In this document: piece after piece, positions 8,601 to 18,053 of the stretch
How the letters are laid out: each line of letters opens with the position of its first letter
How positions within the stretch are numbered: the first letter of the stretch is position 1
Assembly (NCBI GenBank): GCA_016875165.1
Contig: VGSF01000026.1
Coordinates: forward strand, 1 to 50,561
DNA: 50,561 bases
Source: Deltaproteobacteria bacterium
GTDB taxonomy: Bacteria > Desulfobacterota > SM23-61
Direction of reading: 5' to 3'
Notes under the pieces: model-generated
Seen by the model: only the letters and a program-made list of their open reading frames with translations
The model's database searches: none
What the model was told of the DNA's origin: nothing
Translations under genes and position numbers: made by a program

Positions 8601-9479
8601 TTAGTAAATTTGCGTTCCGATCCCCTCGTCCGTGAAGATCTCCAGCAGGATGGCATGTTTCACCCGCCCATCGATGATGTGCGTCTTCTTCACCCCTTCC
8701 CGCAAGGCCTGCAAACAACAGTTCACCTTGGGAATCATTCCCCCGCTGACAACTCCTTCCCGCAGATAACGCCCGGCCATATCCACATTCATTGTGGAGA
8801 TCAGTTTTTTCTCTCCATCGAGAACCCCTTCTATATCCGTGAGCAGAATGAATTTTTCCGCTTTTAGAGTTGAGGCGACTTTCCCGGCCACCAGGTCAGC
8901 GTTTATGTTATACCTCTCTCCTGCCGGCCCAATGCCCACCGGAGCAACCACCGGAATCCATTTGTTGTTCTTGATGTTCTCGATAAGTTCCGGGTTGATC
9001 GCCTCAACTTCTCCGACCAGCCCGATGTCCAAAAGCTCCTTTTCCTGGGCATCCTTTCTTTGCCGGGGAATCCAGAGCTTCCTGGCCCGGATGAGGTTTC
9101 CATCCATGCCCGACAGGCCCACCGCATGGCCCCCGTGCAGGTTGATCAGGGAGACGATTTCTTTGTTGATCTTGCCCACCAGGACCATTTCCACGATGTC
9201 CATGGTCTCTGCGTCCGTAACTCTCATCCCCTCAATGAACTTTGATTTTTTACCGATCTTTTCCAGCATGCCGTCTATCTGCGGCCCGCCCCCGTGCACA
9301 ATGACCGGGCTTAGGCCGATGTAGCGCATCAAAATGACATCCCGGACAAAGCTCACCTTTAACTCGTCATCATCCATGGCGTGCCCCCCATACTTGATGA
9401 CGATGGTTTTGTTAAAGAATCTTTGAATGTAAGGCAACGCCTCCAGGAGAACGTCGGCTTTGTCGATTAAATTCTGCAT
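8601..9479 (-). CDS. argB: Acetylglutamate kinase
   Basis: ArgB phosphorylates N-acetylglutamate, commonly the feedback-regulated step of arginine synthesis. The 292-residue form starts at the ATG at 9477-9479. A longer start 72 bp upstream would add a non-homologous, Gly/Arg-rich lead and is rejected. Seen are K-Y-G-G-H-A-M (29-35), the glycine-rich V-H-G-G-G-P-Q-I (61-68) and the C-terminal G-G-M-I-P-K substrate loop. The N-terminal segment (about 20 residues with L-P-Y-I-Q-R-F) matches the extra helix found in arginine-sensitive hexameric enzymes, so feedback inhibition is likely (inference). It is first of the arg genes, downstream of hslU. Confidence 0.97.
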   Translation of the reverse strand: MQNLIDKADVLLEALPYIQRFFNKTIVIKYGGHAMDDDELKVSFVRDVILMRYIGLSPVIVHGGGPQIDGMLEKIGKKSKFIEGMRVTDAETMDIVEMVLVGKINKEIVSLINLHGGHAVGLSGMDGNLIRARKLWIPRQRKDAQEKELLDIGLVGEVEAINPELIENIKNNKWIPVVAPVGIGPAGERYNINADLVAGKVASTLKAEKFILLTDIEGVLDGEKKLISTMNVDMAGRYLREGVVSGGMIPKVNCCLQALREGVKKTHIIDGRVKHAILLEIFTDEGIGTQIY

Positions 9480-9661
9480 CTTCTCTTCCCCGATTTCTCT
9501 TCTCCCCCACCTCCCCCCTTCCCGTTCGTAAAGAGAAGGTAAGGGGAGCAATTAACTTGATTGTATAGGAAATTACTTTTTTCAACTTTGGTGTAGCCTT
9601 AAGCTGGATCACTTTGGACGTTTGACATATTCTTTACTTTTTCTTAAGCATGGGTTTAAAA

Positions 9662-9692
9662 CTCTGTGATCTCTGTGACCTCTGTGGCTAAT
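9662..9692. repeat. Solo CTCTGTG repeat arm
   Basis: A single arm of the CTCTGCG-type repeat (CTCTGTGATCTCTGTGACC, then TCTGTGGC) with no matching opposite arm nearby. It lies between argB and hslU, 20 bp beyond the hslU stop codon. A relic or half element. Confidence 0.6.
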
Positions 9693-9710
9693 TTTAATTT
9701 AAAACCGTTC

Positions 9711-11135
9711 TTACAGAATATACCGGCTCAAGTCTTCATCTTTGATAATCTCGCTTAACTTATCCTGAACGTATTTTCCATCGATCCGCGCATTTTTTTC
9801 GCTGCGGTCGGGGGCGTCGAAAGAGATTTCGTCCAGAAGTCTTTCCATGATGGTGTGCAAGCGGCGAGCCCCGATATTCTCCGTGCGCTGGTTCACTAAA
9901 GTGGCGATTTCGGCGATTTCAGCAATGGCCTCTTCCGTGAAAGTCAGGTTGATGGATTCGGTGGCCAATAAGGCCATGTACTGTGTAATCAGGGCGTTCT
10001 TGGGCTCGGTGAGAATGCGGATGAAATCCTCCCGGCTTAATGATTCCAGCTCCACCCGGATGGGAAAACGGCCCTGCAGCTCCGGGATCAGGTCCGAGGG
10101 TTTGGATACATGGAAAGCCCCGGCGGCGATGAAAAGAACATGATCGGTTTTCACCATTCCATAGCGAGTGGTCACAGTCGTCCCTTCTACGATAGGCAGA
10201 AGGTCCCGCTGTACGCCTTCCCGGGAAACGTCCGGTCCGTGAGTGGTTTCCCGCCCGGCAATCTTGTCGATTTCGTCCAGGAAGATAATTCCCCCCTGTT
10301 CCACCCGCTGAATGGCCAAGCCGGTCACTTTGTCCATGTCGATCAACTTCTGGGATTCCTCTTCGGTAAGAAGGTCCAACCCCTCGGGGACTTTTACCCT
10401 TCTTCGCTTGGATTTCTTGGGGAGAAGACTGCTGAACATCTCCTTCAGGTTAATGTCCATCTCCTCCATGCCGGCGCTGGAAAATATCTCCACGATCGGC
10501 AGGTTCCTTTGAGTCAGCTCCAGTTCTATGATCCGTTCGTCGAGCTTCCCGGAACGAAGCATCTGCCTGAGTTTTTCCCTGGTGGGGGAAGATTCCCGGC
10601 GGTGATTCTGGATTCTCTCCATCAGATCGTTGGATTCGGTTTTACCCGAAATTTCCTCCCTTTTGCCCTCTTCGGCTGTTTCTTTCCTGGCCGGCGGCAG
10701 CAAAAGGTCCAGCATGCGCTCCTCGGCAATCTCCCGGGCTTTAGCCTGGATTTTCTCCGTCTCCTCTGAGCGCACCATATTCACCGCCAGCTCGGTCAGG
10801 TCGCGGACCATGGATTCCACATCTCTTCCCACATAGCCCACTTCGGTGAACTTGGAGGCTTCAATCTTTAAGAAAGGGGACTGAGCCAGCTTGGAGAGGC
10901 GGCGGGCAATCTCGGTCTTGCCCACCCCCGTAGGGCCGATCATGATGATGTTTTTCGGGGCAATCTCATCCCTCAAATCCTCGTCAACCCGCTGGCGGCG
11001 CCAGCGGTTCCGTAAAGCAATGGCCACGGCCCTTTTGGCGTTATGCTGGCCGATAACATACTTGTCTAACTGCCCGACGATTTCGCGGGGAGTCAGAGGT
11101 TTTAGCTCGTTCCCTTCCGTTATTTCACTGCTCAT
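9711..11135 (-). CDS. hslU: HslUV protease ATPase subunit HslU
   Basis: HslU (ClpY) is the hexameric AAA+ unfoldase that feeds substrates into HslV. The 474-residue protein has an N-domain, Walker A G-P-T-G-V-G-K-T (67-74), Walker [11 protein letters not shown] in the second half, a highly charged I-domain between them, and a C-terminus ending in S-R-Y-I-L. The hydrophobic C-terminal residues dock into HslV. It starts with ATG behind AAGGAG and overlaps the end of hslV by 11 bp, so the two subunits are translationally coupled. It is full length with all key motifs. Confidence 0.98.
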   Translation of the reverse strand: MSSEITEGNELKPLTPREIVGQLDKYVIGQHNAKRAVAIALRNRWRRQRVDEDLRDEIAPKNIIMIGPTGVGKTEIARRLSKLAQSPFLKIEASKFTEVGYVGRDVESMVRDLTELAVNMVRSEETEKIQAKAREIAEERMLDLLLPPARKETAEEGKREEISGKTESNDLMERIQNHRRESSPTREKLRQMLRSGKLDERIIELELTQRNLPIVEIFSSAGMEEMDINLKEMFSSLLPKKSKRRRVKVPEGLDLLTEEESQKLIDMDKVTGLAIQRVEQGGIIFLDEIDKIAGRETTHGPDVSREGVQRDLLPIVEGTTVTTRYGMVKTDHVLFIAAGAFHVSKPSDLIPELQGRFPIRVELESLSREDFIRILTEPKNALITQYMALLATESINLTFTEEAIAEIAEIATLVNQRTENIGARRLHTIMERLLDEISFDAPDRSEKNARIDGKYVQDKLSEIIKDEDLSRYIL

Positions 11136-11733
11136 GCTTCTCCTTGTTTTCAGGTTTTAGAATTGGGGGGTCTGCCCCCAATTCTTCCACCACCAATTGA
11201 TCGTTGGTGAAAATGCAGATGCCCGAGGCAATGCGCATGGCCTCCAGGACGATCTCCTTGGCTTCCAGGTCAGAATATTTGATGAGGGCCCTGGCCGCGG
11301 CCAGGGCAAAAGGGCCCCCGCTGCCGATGGCGGCCACTCCATCATCCGGCTCGATAATGTCTCCCGTTCCTGAAAGAACCAGCGTTAATCCCCGGTCGGC
11401 GATGATCAACAGCGCTTCCAACCGGCGGAGCATGCGGTCGGTCCTCCAATCTTTGGCCAGCTCAACAGCCGCCCGCGACAGGTTTCCCCGGTATTGCTCC
11501 AATTTTGTTTCGAACCTTTCAAAGAGGGTGAAAGCATCGGCCGTGGCCCCGGCGAAACCGGCAATGACCTGGTCTTTATGGAGCCTGCGGACTTTTTTGG
11601 CGCCGTGTTTCATCACCGTGTTTCCCAGGGTCACCTGGCCATCCCCGGCCATGGCCACTTTCCCTTTATGCCGGACAACGATGATTGTCGTCCCGATTAT
11701 CTTTTCTTGGCCACCACCCATTTTTCCGGTCAT
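11125..11733 (-). CDS. hslV: HslUV protease peptidase subunit HslV
   Basis: HslV (ClpQ) forms the double-hexamer proteolytic core and is an N-terminal nucleophile hydrolase whose first mature residue is Thr. I choose the ATG at 11731-11733, preceded by AAGGA; a GTG nine codons upstream is also possible. The protein then starts [14 protein letters not shown] before the conserved T-T-I segment. Thr15 is the expected catalytic residue, after a 14-residue propeptide ending in Gly. Many homologues have only Met before the Thr. The rest ([15 protein letters not shown]) is canonical. It is paired with hslU. Confidence 0.96.
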   Translation of the reverse strand: MTGKMGGGQEKIIGTTIIVVRHKGKVAMAGDGQVTLGNTVMKHGAKKVRRLHKDQVIAGFAGATADAFTLFERFETKLEQYRGNLSRAAVELAKDWRTDRMLRRLEALLIIADRGLTLVLSGTGDIIEPDDGVAAIGSGGPFALAAARALIKYSDLEAKEIVLEAMRIASGICIFTNDQLVVEELGADPPILKPENKEKHEQ

Positions 11734-11758
11734 CGCCTGATTTCCTTTTATATTTTTC

Positions 11759-11853
11759 ACCCCAGAGAACGCAGAGGACGCTGAGACGATACAAATTAAA
11801 AATACAAAATATTTTATTTTTCTCTGCGCTCTCTGCGTGCTCTGCGGTGAATA
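11759..11853. repeat. CTCTGCG-type inverted repeat, empty loop
   Basis: Arms CCAGAGAACGCAGAGGACGC (left) and CTCTGCGCTCTCTGCG...CTCTGCGGTGAA (right) flank an AT-rich loop of about 35 bp. It lies between xerC and hslV. This is an unoccupied version of the element that carries 266-bp insertions at 39.0-39.4 kb and 42.6-43.0 kb. Confidence 0.7.
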
Positions 11854-11860
11854 AAAATTA

Positions 11861-12784
11861 TTACTTCGCCCGCGGATGGGCGCGGTCGTATACTTCCATC
11901 AACTTATCCACGCTGACATGGGTGTACCGTTGAGTTGTGGACAGGCTCACATGCCCTAACATCTCCTGGATGGCCCTTAGATCCGCCCCTGCATCCAGAA
12001 GGTGAGTGGCGAAAGAATGACGCAGGGCATGAGGGCTGACCTTTCTTAATAACCCGCACCTCAGGATATGTTTGTGCAGGATGCGGGCCACGCTCCTTAC
12101 GGTGAGTCGCCCCCCGCGGGTATTGATAAAAAGAGGAGCTCCCGGTTTCATAAGACCCCGCCTGGCCAGTACCTGGTCCCTTAGCGGCAAGTATTCGCCA
12201 AGGGCCTTCAGGGCCTTTTCTCCAATGGGGACAATTCTCTCCTTCCGCCCTTTGCCGTATACCTTCAATATGCCCAGGGGAAAGTCGGCATCCCCGTCGC
12301 TCAGGCCGACGAGTTCACTGACCCGTATGCCGCAGGAGTACAGAACCTCCAAAAAGGCCAGATCCCTTGCGCCCCAGGTCGTGGATTTGTCGGGGGTTGC
12401 CAGCAGGGAAAAAACCTCATCAACCGGCAGAAAGGTGGGCAAGGGCCTATCTTGCTTCGGGGTGAACACGATTTCCGCCGGGCTCCGGGACAGTATTCCC
12501 TCTCCGGCTAAATACTTAAAAAAACTTCTTTGAGCGGCCAATTTTCGGGCCAGGGATGATTTTTTTAAATCCCGGTAAAGATGGCTGAGGTAGGCCCGAA
12601 TGGCCAGATGGTCGATCTTCTCTACCGCCACGTCCCCAATTTTTTCGTCGGTATAAAGCCCCTCACCCGATAACAAAAATTTCCTGAACTGCGCAAGGTC
12701 AGCGGCATAGCCCCTGAGGGTATTAGCCGACATATTTCTTTCGACTCGCAGATGTTCCAAAAACTTCTCGATCAGCTTCTTCAT
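11861..12784 (-). CDS. xerC: Tyrosine recombinase XerC
   Basis: XerC resolves chromosome dimers at dif together with XerD. The 307-residue protein has an N-terminal SAM-like DNA-binding domain (about 1-100) and a catalytic domain. All active-site residues are visible: Arg154 (C-G-I-R-V-S-E-L), Lys178 in G-K-G-R-K, His252 and Arg255 (H-A-L-R-H), His278 (L-G-H) and the nucleophile Tyr287 (R-Y-T-H-V). Length is normal. Its place upstream of hslV-hslU is a conserved arrangement, which supports a housekeeping XerC rather than a mobile-element integrase. No att site or cargo is seen beside it. Confidence 0.95.
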   Translation of the reverse strand: MKKLIEKFLEHLRVERNMSANTLRGYAADLAQFRKFLLSGEGLYTDEKIGDVAVEKIDHLAIRAYLSHLYRDLKKSSLARKLAAQRSFFKYLAGEGILSRSPAEIVFTPKQDRPLPTFLPVDEVFSLLATPDKSTTWGARDLAFLEVLYSCGIRVSELVGLSDGDADFPLGILKVYGKGRKERIVPIGEKALKALGEYLPLRDQVLARRGLMKPGAPLFINTRGGRLTVRSVARILHKHILRCGLLRKVSPHALRHSFATHLLDAGADLRAIQEMLGHVSLSTTQRYTHVSVDKLMEVYDRAHPRAK

Positions 12785-12852
12785 TCCTAAAAATGCCTAA
12801 ACCCTTAAAAAAGTTATAATAACGCATCCAAGAAATATATCAACTTAATAAG

Positions 12853-13110
12853 GATGATGATCTCGTAAAAAGTCGGAAAAGCCGTCACTCCTGCGAAAGC
12901 AGGAGTCCAGAACTGCTTGAAATAACTGGATTCCGGCTTCCGCCGGAATGACGAAAATGGGACAAAAAGTCCTATTCCTGTCATTGCGAGGAGTTCCGCA
13001 TTGGCGGGACGACGAAGCACTCTTGTCTTTTCGGGCACTTATAAAAACGAGATTGCTTCGCTTTCGCTCGCAATGACCCTTTCGCGACTTTTTACGAGAT
13101 CATCAATAAA
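12853..13110. repeat. CGTAAAAAGTC-ended palindromic repeat, composite copy 2
   Basis: The element begins GATGATCTCGTAAAAAGTC and ends GACTTTTTACGAGATCATC. It is longer than its relatives because two interior types sit in tandem: a GTC-A-(C/T)TCC...CCGGAATGACG palindrome, then a GTCATTGCGAGGAGTTCCGC...GCTCGCAATGAC palindrome, with an internal AAAAAGTCC junction. It looks like one element inserted into or recombined with another. It occupies most of the gap between xerC and the divergent EF-G paralogue gene. Confidence 0.75.
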
Positions 13111-13162
13111 GGAGACGCGGAATAAATCCGCTTCCCATGTTTCCCCCAAATTTTGTCTTGCT

Positions 13163-13190
13163 TGTTTTAACTTGACTTTTTATCATAATA
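13163..13190 (+). promoter_or_regulatory. Possible sigma70 promoter of the EF-G paralogue
   Basis: TTGTTT at 13163-13168, a 16-bp spacer and CATAAT at 13185-13190, 39 bp upstream of the ATG. The -10 is a good match and the -35 moderate. The AT-rich surroundings produce several alternative boxes, so this is a weak call. Confidence 0.3.
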
Positions 13191-13229
13191 TAAATTATTT
13201 TGGAGATTCAATAAAAATAAGGAGAGGGT

Positions 13230-15320
13230 ATGAAGAAATACGAAACCAACCGCTTGCGCAACGTCGCCATCATCGCCCACGGAAAAGCCGGGAAGACCAC
13301 CCTGGTTGAGGCTATGCTTTTTAACGGCGGAGCCACAGCCCGTATGGGGCGGGTTGACGATGGCAGCTCCATCATGGACTTTGAACCCGAGGAGATTAAG
13401 CGCAACTTGAGCATTAGCTCTTCTTTTAACCACCTGGACTGGAATAAACATAAAATTAATATTGTCGACACCCCAGGGGACGCCAATTTCATCATCGATA
13501 CCAAAAACAGCCTTCAGGCCGTCGATGGAGCCGTGATTGTGGTGGATGCAGTCTCGGGGGTGGAGGTACAGACCGAAAAGGTTTGGGAGTACGCTTCTCA
13601 ATCAGGGCTTCCCCGCTTATTCTTTATATCCAAGATGGACCGGGAACGCGCCAATTTCTCCCAGTCCCTGGAAGATATTCAGAAGGTCCTCACCCCAAAG
13701 GCTATACCCCTGAACCTGCCCATCGGTTCCGAAGATGCACTTGCCGGCGTGGCGGATCTTTTGACCATGAAAGCCATCTACTTCGAACCCAACTATAGCG
13801 GAAAAATCAAAGGAGGGGAAATTCCTCCCGCCCTCAAGGAAGACTTGAAGATCGCCAGGGAAAAGCTCATTGAAATCATTGCCGAATCGGATGACGCCCT
13901 GCTGGAAAAATATCTCGACGGCCAGGAACTCTCCCCGGACGAGTTATCCCAGGGGCTGAGGAAAGGGGTTCTCAATAAAACCATCTTCCCCATCCTTTGC
14001 GGTTCCGGCTTGAAGAACATGGGAGTTCAACCCCTGCTTGACGCCATAATCCAATGCCTGCCTTCTCCCATCGATCGCGGACCAATCAAGGGGATCCACC
14101 CGGCGACCAAAGCCGAAGAAAGCCGGAAGCCTTTGGAAGAAGAACCTTTTTCCGCCTTCGTTTTCAAAACCGTGGCCGACCCATACGCCGGCAAATTGAC
14201 CATTTTCCGGGTATGGTCGGGTACACTCCAGCCTGATTCCACTCTTTACAACGCCAACAAAGGGGCCAAAGAACGGTTCGGCCATATTCTCCAACTGGAA
14301 GGGAAAAATCAAACGCCCATGGAATCCGTGGGCCCCGGGGACATCGCCGCCGTTTCCAAATTACGCGAAACAACGACCTGGGATACACTCTGCGAAGAAA
14401 AGAAACCTATTCTCTATCAGGGCATATCTCTACCGATTCCGCCCGTATCCTTCGCCGTCGAGCCCAGAGCCAAGGGCGATGAAGAAAAAATCACTTCCTC
14501 TCTGGCCCGCTTGAGCGAAGAAGATCCCACGATCAAACTCCAGCGGGATGAACAGACTAAAGAACTTATCCTCTTCGGCATGGGACAAGTCCACGTGGAA
14601 GTCACTGTAGATAAATTAAAGCGCAAATTCGGAGTGGACGTAAACCTGAAGACCCCCAAGATTCCTTACAAAGAAACGATCAAAACCACCAGGACCGGAA
14701 TTATCTACCGGCACAAAAAACAGAGCGGAGGCCGGGGGCAATTTGCCGAAGTCCATTTCGAGCTTTCTCCCCTGCCCCGGAGCACGGGATTTGAATTCCA
14801 GAATGCCCTTGTGGGCATGAACGTGCCCCGCAATTTTGTCCCGGCCGTGGAGAAAGGGGTGGCCGAAGCTATGCAAGCCGGAGTCCTGGCCGGCTACCCG
14901 GTGGTGGATGTCAAAGTGAAATTCTACGACGGAAAATCTCACGAGGTGGACTCTTCTGAAATCGCCTTCAAGATCGCTGCCCTGATGGCCTTTAAGAAGG
15001 GGGTTATGGAAACAAATCCCGTGCTCCTGGAACCCATCATGAACATGGAAGTAGTTGTTCCTGATGAGTACATGGGCGATGTCATCGGCGACCTTAACAG
15101 CCGGAGGGGCCGCGTTCTGGCGGTGGAACCCCGGTCCAAAGGGCAGCTCATCAAGGTTCAGGTTCCCCTGTCCGAAGTTTTGAAGTACGCCCCTGACCTT
15201 ACTTCCATGACCAGCGGTCGCGGGTCTTTCTCCATGGAGTTGTCCCACTACGAGGAAGTGCCTTCCCATCTGACTGAAAAAATTGTGGCTGCGACCAAAG
15301 CCGAGCAGAAGGAGTCATAA
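13230..15320 (+). CDS. Elongation factor G-like translational GTPase (EF-G2 type)
   Basis: A 696-residue member of the EF-G family with all five domains. The GTPase motifs are G1 A-H-G-K-A-G-K-T-T (16-24), G3 D-T-P-G (80-83) and G4 S-K-M-D (134-137), where canonical EF-G has N-K-x-D and G-H-(V/I)-D-x-G-K. It is a divergent paralogue of the FusA2 / EF-G-like type rather than the housekeeping EF-G. It is not beside rpsL, rpsG or tuf, which agrees. Domain IV and the C-terminal domains are present, so ribosome binding is likely; translocation activity is uncertain. It is preceded by AGGAGAGGG with good spacing. Transcribed with the small helical-repeat gene downstream. Confidence 0.93.
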   Translation: MKKYETNRLRNVAIIAHGKAGKTTLVEAMLFNGGATARMGRVDDGSSIMDFEPEEIKRNLSISSSFNHLDWNKHKINIVDTPGDANFIIDTKNSLQAVDGAVIVVDAVSGVEVQTEKVWEYASQSGLPRLFFISKMDRERANFSQSLEDIQKVLTPKAIPLNLPIGSEDALAGVADLLTMKAIYFEPNYSGKIKGGEIPPALKEDLKIAREKLIEIIAESDDALLEKYLDGQELSPDELSQGLRKGVLNKTIFPILCGSGLKNMGVQPLLDAIIQCLPSPIDRGPIKGIHPATKAEESRKPLEEEPFSAFVFKTVADPYAGKLTIFRVWSGTLQPDSTLYNANKGAKERFGHILQLEGKNQTPMESVGPGDIAAVSKLRETTTWDTLCEEKKPILYQGISLPIPPVSFAVEPRAKGDEEKITSSLARLSEEDPTIKLQRDEQTKELILFGMGQVHVEVTVDKLKRKFGVDVNLKTPKIPYKETIKTTRTGIIYRHKKQSGGRGQFAEVHFELSPLPRSTGFEFQNALVGMNVPRNFVPAVEKGVAEAMQAGVLAGYPVVDVKVKFYDGKSHEVDSSEIAFKIAALMAFKKGVMETNPVLLEPIMNMEVVVPDEYMGDVIGDLNSRRGRVLAVEPRSKGQLIKVQVPLSEVLKYAPDLTSMTSGRGSFSMELSHYEEVPSHLTEKIVAATKAEQKES

Positions 15321-15365
15321 ACTATTGTCGCTCCTTTGCCAAAGACTTGCTTATCCGATGCTCCC

Positions 15366-15947
15366 ATGACAGCGGCAGAGTCCATTTTAGACAATAAAGA
15401 CGAATATCCATCTCTTCCGTCTGAGGATGAAACCCTCCTGGATCAGATAGTCGTTAAGGAAGAAGATGCGGCCCAGTTTTCCCCGGATTTGATTTACGAC
15501 CTCCAGGAAAATCTGACCGATGAGCAACGCCAGAATCTTTACCAAAAAATTATCAAGATGAGTGTCCCGGAAAAAATCCGCCTGGCCATGCTGGGAAACC
15601 GGGGGGCGCGGAATATTCTCATCATTGACCGGAATAAAATTATTCCCCTGGCTGTCCTGCGCAGTCCCAAACTTACAGAGAATGATGTTTTGAACTATGC
15701 CCAGCAGAGAAATCTGCCCGAAGATGTCTTCGCCTACATCGGCAAGAATAAAAGGTGGTCGAAAAATTATTTGATCAAACTGGCCCTGGTTAATAATCCC
15801 AAAACTCCCCTTCCTATCGCCATCAAATTTTTAGATTATCTCCATGATAAAGATCTTAAGGATTTATCCAGGAGTAAAAACATTTCCTCTGTTATATCCC
15901 GGTCCGCCAAACGGGTATTACTCAAACGGGAAGGCAAAGACAAATAA
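15366..15947 (+). CDS. Hypothetical helical-repeat protein
   Basis: A 193-residue protein of unknown function. An acidic N-terminal third is followed by repeated short helical units such as I-R-L-A-M-L-G-N-R-G-A-R-N-I-L-I, I-I-P-L-A-V-L-R-S-P-K-L and A-L-V-N-N-P-K-T-P. These resemble the leucine-rich/HEAT-like units of small conserved proteins I associate with Geobacter and relatives. No signal peptide or membrane span. The start is uncertain: ATG at 15366 has no clear ribosome binding site, and a TTG lies 30 bp upstream. The stop is separated from the MOSC gene start by one base, so translational coupling is likely. Confidence 0.75.
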   Translation: MTAAESILDNKDEYPSLPSEDETLLDQIVVKEEDAAQFSPDLIYDLQENLTDEQRQNLYQKIIKMSVPEKIRLAMLGNRGARNILIIDRNKIIPLAVLRSPKLTENDVLNYAQQRNLPEDVFAYIGKNKRWSKNYLIKLALVNNPKTPLPIAIKFLDYLHDKDLKDLSRSKNISSVISRSAKRVLLKREGKDK

Positions 15948-15948
15948 C

Positions 15949-16413
15949 ATGAACCGCCAGGGGGAAGTCATAGCGGTCAATACCAGTCCGGAGAAAGGAA
16001 CCAGGAAAACCAACGTAGGAGAATCCTGCCTCCTTTACGGGTTGGGACTTAAGGATGATGCCCACGCCGGGCAATGGCACCGCCAGGTCAGTCTCCTGGC
16101 CATGGAATCAATCGAGAAAATGGTACGTTTGGGTTTGAAAGTGGGGCCGGGAGATTTCGCCGAAAATATCACCACCCAGGGTTTAGACTTACTAAAACTT
16201 CCTGTGGGCACGAAATTTAGAATCGGGGCGAGTTCCCTTTTGGAGGTAAGCCAGATCGGCAAAGTTTGCCACACCCGCTGCGCCATTTACTACCAGGCCG
16301 GCGATTGTGTGATGCCCAAGGAAGGAATTTTTGCCAGAGTTCTGGAAGGCGGCCAAATCAAAGTGGGAGATGAGATCCATGTTCTCGGTGGGGATTCTGA
16401 CCATCAGCGATAA
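15949..16413 (+). CDS. MOSC domain protein
   Basis: A 154-residue stand-alone MOSC domain, the C-terminal module of molybdenum cofactor sulfurases, thought to handle sulfur or metal ligands of molybdo- and tungsto-enzymes. Seen are an N-terminal V-I-A-V-N-x-S-P-E-K-G strand, D-A-H-A-G-Q-W-H-R-Q-V-S-L-L near residue 40, F-A-E-N-I-T-T near residue 70 and the conserved Cys segment V-C-H-T-R-C-A near residue 108. Length is normal for the stand-alone type. It begins one base after the preceding stop and overlaps the MogA-like gene by 35 bp, so the pair likely acts in molybdenum or tungsten cofactor handling. Confidence 0.92.
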   Translation: MNRQGEVIAVNTSPEKGTRKTNVGESCLLYGLGLKDDAHAGQWHRQVSLLAMESIEKMVRLGLKVGPGDFAENITTQGLDLLKLPVGTKFRIGASSLLEVSQIGKVCHTRCAIYYQAGDCVMPKEGIFARVLEGGQIKVGDEIHVLGGDSDHQR

Positions 16414-16963
16414 AGGCTCCCGCGGGGAGCGGGAAGATTTGAGCGGCCCGGAAATCCGCCGGATTATCTCCGAACTCCCGGCCCGCATCGAGGCCTGCGA
16501 AGTCATTCCTGACGAGGAAGATATAATCATTCAGAAACTGGTCGATTATGTTGAACGGAAAAAAGTGGACTTGCTTCTCACCACCGGAGGAACCGGCTTA
16601 AGCCCCCGTGATCTAACTCCGGAAGCTACCCGAAAAGTCCTGCATAAAGAAATCCCCGGAATCGCCGAAGCCATGCGGGCTGAAGGGATGAAGATCACAC
16701 CCCTGGCTATGCTCTCAAGGGCATTATCGGGCGTTCGCTGCCGGACTTTGATCATCAATCTTCCGGGGAGCCCTCAAGCTGTGCGCGAAAACCTGACCGT
16801 AATCTTCCCTGTCCTAAAACATGCCCTGGAAAAAATTCAGGGAGACCCTTCTGATTGCGCCCCCCAGACAATTCCTTCTCCCCTGGGAGACTGTGTCACA
16901 ACCCAGGCGGGAGGGCATGAAGGAGGAAGCATCGGCGGGATAAGAAGTTCTAAAAGGTATTAA
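16379..16963 (+). CDS. MogA/MoaB-like molybdopterin-binding protein
   Basis: A 194-residue MoCF_biosynth domain protein; the family adenylates molybdopterin for metal insertion. Conserved elements are V-G-I-L-T-I-S-D-K-G at the start, L-L-L-T-T-G-G-T-G-L-S-P-R-D near residue 75-88, and I-I-N-L-P-G-S-P-Q-A-V-R-E-N near residue 130. The start is placed at the ATG at 16379, 9 bp after GGGAG; an upstream in-frame ATG has poorer spacing. A C-terminal tail of about 35 residues beyond the domain is Gly/Ser-rich and unusual. It overlaps the MOSC gene. It could serve the molybdopterin oxidoreductase at 32277-35069 (inference). Confidence 0.93.
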   Translation: MFSVGILTISDKGSRGEREDLSGPEIRRIISELPARIEACEVIPDEEDIIIQKLVDYVERKKVDLLLTTGGTGLSPRDLTPEATRKVLHKEIPGIAEAMRAEGMKITPLAMLSRALSGVRCRTLIINLPGSPQAVRENLTVIFPVLKHALEKIQGDPSDCAPQTIPSPLGDCVTTQAGGHEGGSIGGIRSSKRY

Positions 16964-17137
16964 GTGTTCTTCCGCAGAAGGATGGCGGATTCGAAGGATT
17001 GCCAAATTTTTTAGTTGTTAGCCCGCCGCGATCTATGGAGGAATATCTGCCTTATGATTCCGAGAGAATGCCCTCACGCCTGGTGCGGGCGATTCCTAAG
17101 ATTGCGACACAGTCTCCACCCAAAGAGGGGACATCCA

Positions 17138-17515
17138 TCAATTCCCCGGCTTGATAGGTGGTAATTCCTTGCCGGAATTTTCCTTGCGATCTTTGGTTCT
17201 GGCCTCTTTTTTAATGGCTTCGATTTCTAATTCGATTTCCCGCACTCTAACTTTATAACTGTCCACTTGATCGATTAGGCTTCTGATATCGTCGTGGCTG
17301 AAGACCTCTATCTCGCCCCGGCTGTGCATGTCGTATACTAAGCTTCCCAGGCGAATAAAAGTCTTGCGCACGTTACTCTGAACCGATGAAAGCTCCACTT
17401 TTTTCTTCAGGATTTTGCTCTGCTTCCCGGCCTCGGCCATAAAAACTGCTACGCCTTCCTTCAACGCTTCCAGGCCTTCCTCCGCTCCTTTTTTGATCAT
17501 ATCCCAGAGAGCCAT
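17138..17515 (-). CDS. Hypothetical coiled-coil protein
   Basis: A 125-residue, highly charged protein. N-terminal M-A-L-W-D-M-I-K-K-G-A-E-E-G-L is followed by long amphipathic helices with K/E pairs up to about residue 105 and a polar, Pro-ending tail. It looks like a soluble helical bundle or coiled coil, perhaps phasin-like in style, but no family is recognised. GGGGGAC precedes the ATG at 17513-17515. It stands alone between repeats. Confidence 0.7.
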   Translation of the reverse strand: MALWDMIKKGAEEGLEALKEGVAVFMAEAGKQSKILKKKVELSSVQSNVRKTFIRLGSLVYDMHSRGEIEVFSHDDIRSLIDQVDSYKVRVREIELEIEAIKKEARTKDRKENSGKELPPIKPGN

Positions 17516-18048
17516 AGATCGTCCCCCTTTCTTTGGATTTACACCTTCGTAAGAGTTTAGATGTTTGAAAGCACCTTGTTCTGGTCATTCCCGCGCACGC
17601 GGGATTCCATCCCAAAAAAGGCGGGACTGCTTACGCGGAATGACAAGCTCATTTGGGTCTTATTTTCTACTATTCTTCAAACAGCTAAATTGATGGATTC
17701 GTAAAAAGTCTGAAAAGACGTTTTTCTGTCATTCCGGCCCCGATTTTCATCGGGATAAACTCCAGCCGGAATCCAGTCCTTTCAATTAGTTATAAATTTC
17801 CTGGAATCCGGTTTCCACCGGAGTGACGACTTTTTACGAGATCATCAAATTGATACGTTTTTATATAATTACCCGTTTCATCACCACCTGTCAATCTTGA
17901 TGAATTCGTAAAAAGTAATGTTCTTGTCATTGCGAGGAGTTCCGCATTTGCGGGACGACGAAGCAATCTTGTATTTTCGGGCATTTATAAAAACGAGATT
18001 GCTTCGCTGGCGCTCGCAATGACCCTTTCGCGACTTTTTACGAGATCA
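17516..18048. other. Repeat-filled intergenic region
   Basis: No gene is seen. Beyond the two CGTAAAAAGTC palindromes listed separately, 17578-17655 holds a small palindromic stretch (GTCATTCCCGCGCACGCGGG...GCGGAATGAC) of the same GTCATTCC type but without the CGTAAAAAGTC ends. Confidence 0.6.
17692..17848. repeat. CGTAAAAAGTC-ended palindromic repeat, copy 3
   Basis: GATGGATTCGTAAAAAGTC opens and GACTTTTTACGAGATCATC closes the element. The interior is of the GTCATTCCGG...CCGGAATCCAG type, nearly identical to copy 1 at 694-851, including the GATTTTCATCGGGATAAACT segment. Confidence 0.8.
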
Positions 18049-18053
18049 TCAAT
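17898..18053. repeat. CGTAAAAAGTC-ended palindromic repeat, copy 4
   Basis: Same outer ends as the other copies, but the interior is the second type: GTCATTGCGAGGAGTTCCGC...GCGCTCGCAATGACC. It overlaps the stop codon of the Mut7-C gene by about 5 bp. It lies only 50 bp from copy 3, so the two interior types are neighbours here as in composite copy 2. Confidence 0.8.

Noticed and set aside
11759..11853. CTCTGCG tandem-like units as a possible CRISPR array
   Set aside because: The units are 8-10 bp, imperfect, and arranged as inverted arms with an AT-rich loop. There are no regular spacers and no cas genes.
11861..12784. The tyrosine recombinase as an integrase of a mobile island
   Set aside because: Length, XerC-like sequence and placement beside hslVU mark it as the chromosomal XerC. 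No tRNA, att repeats or cargo boundaries are seen.
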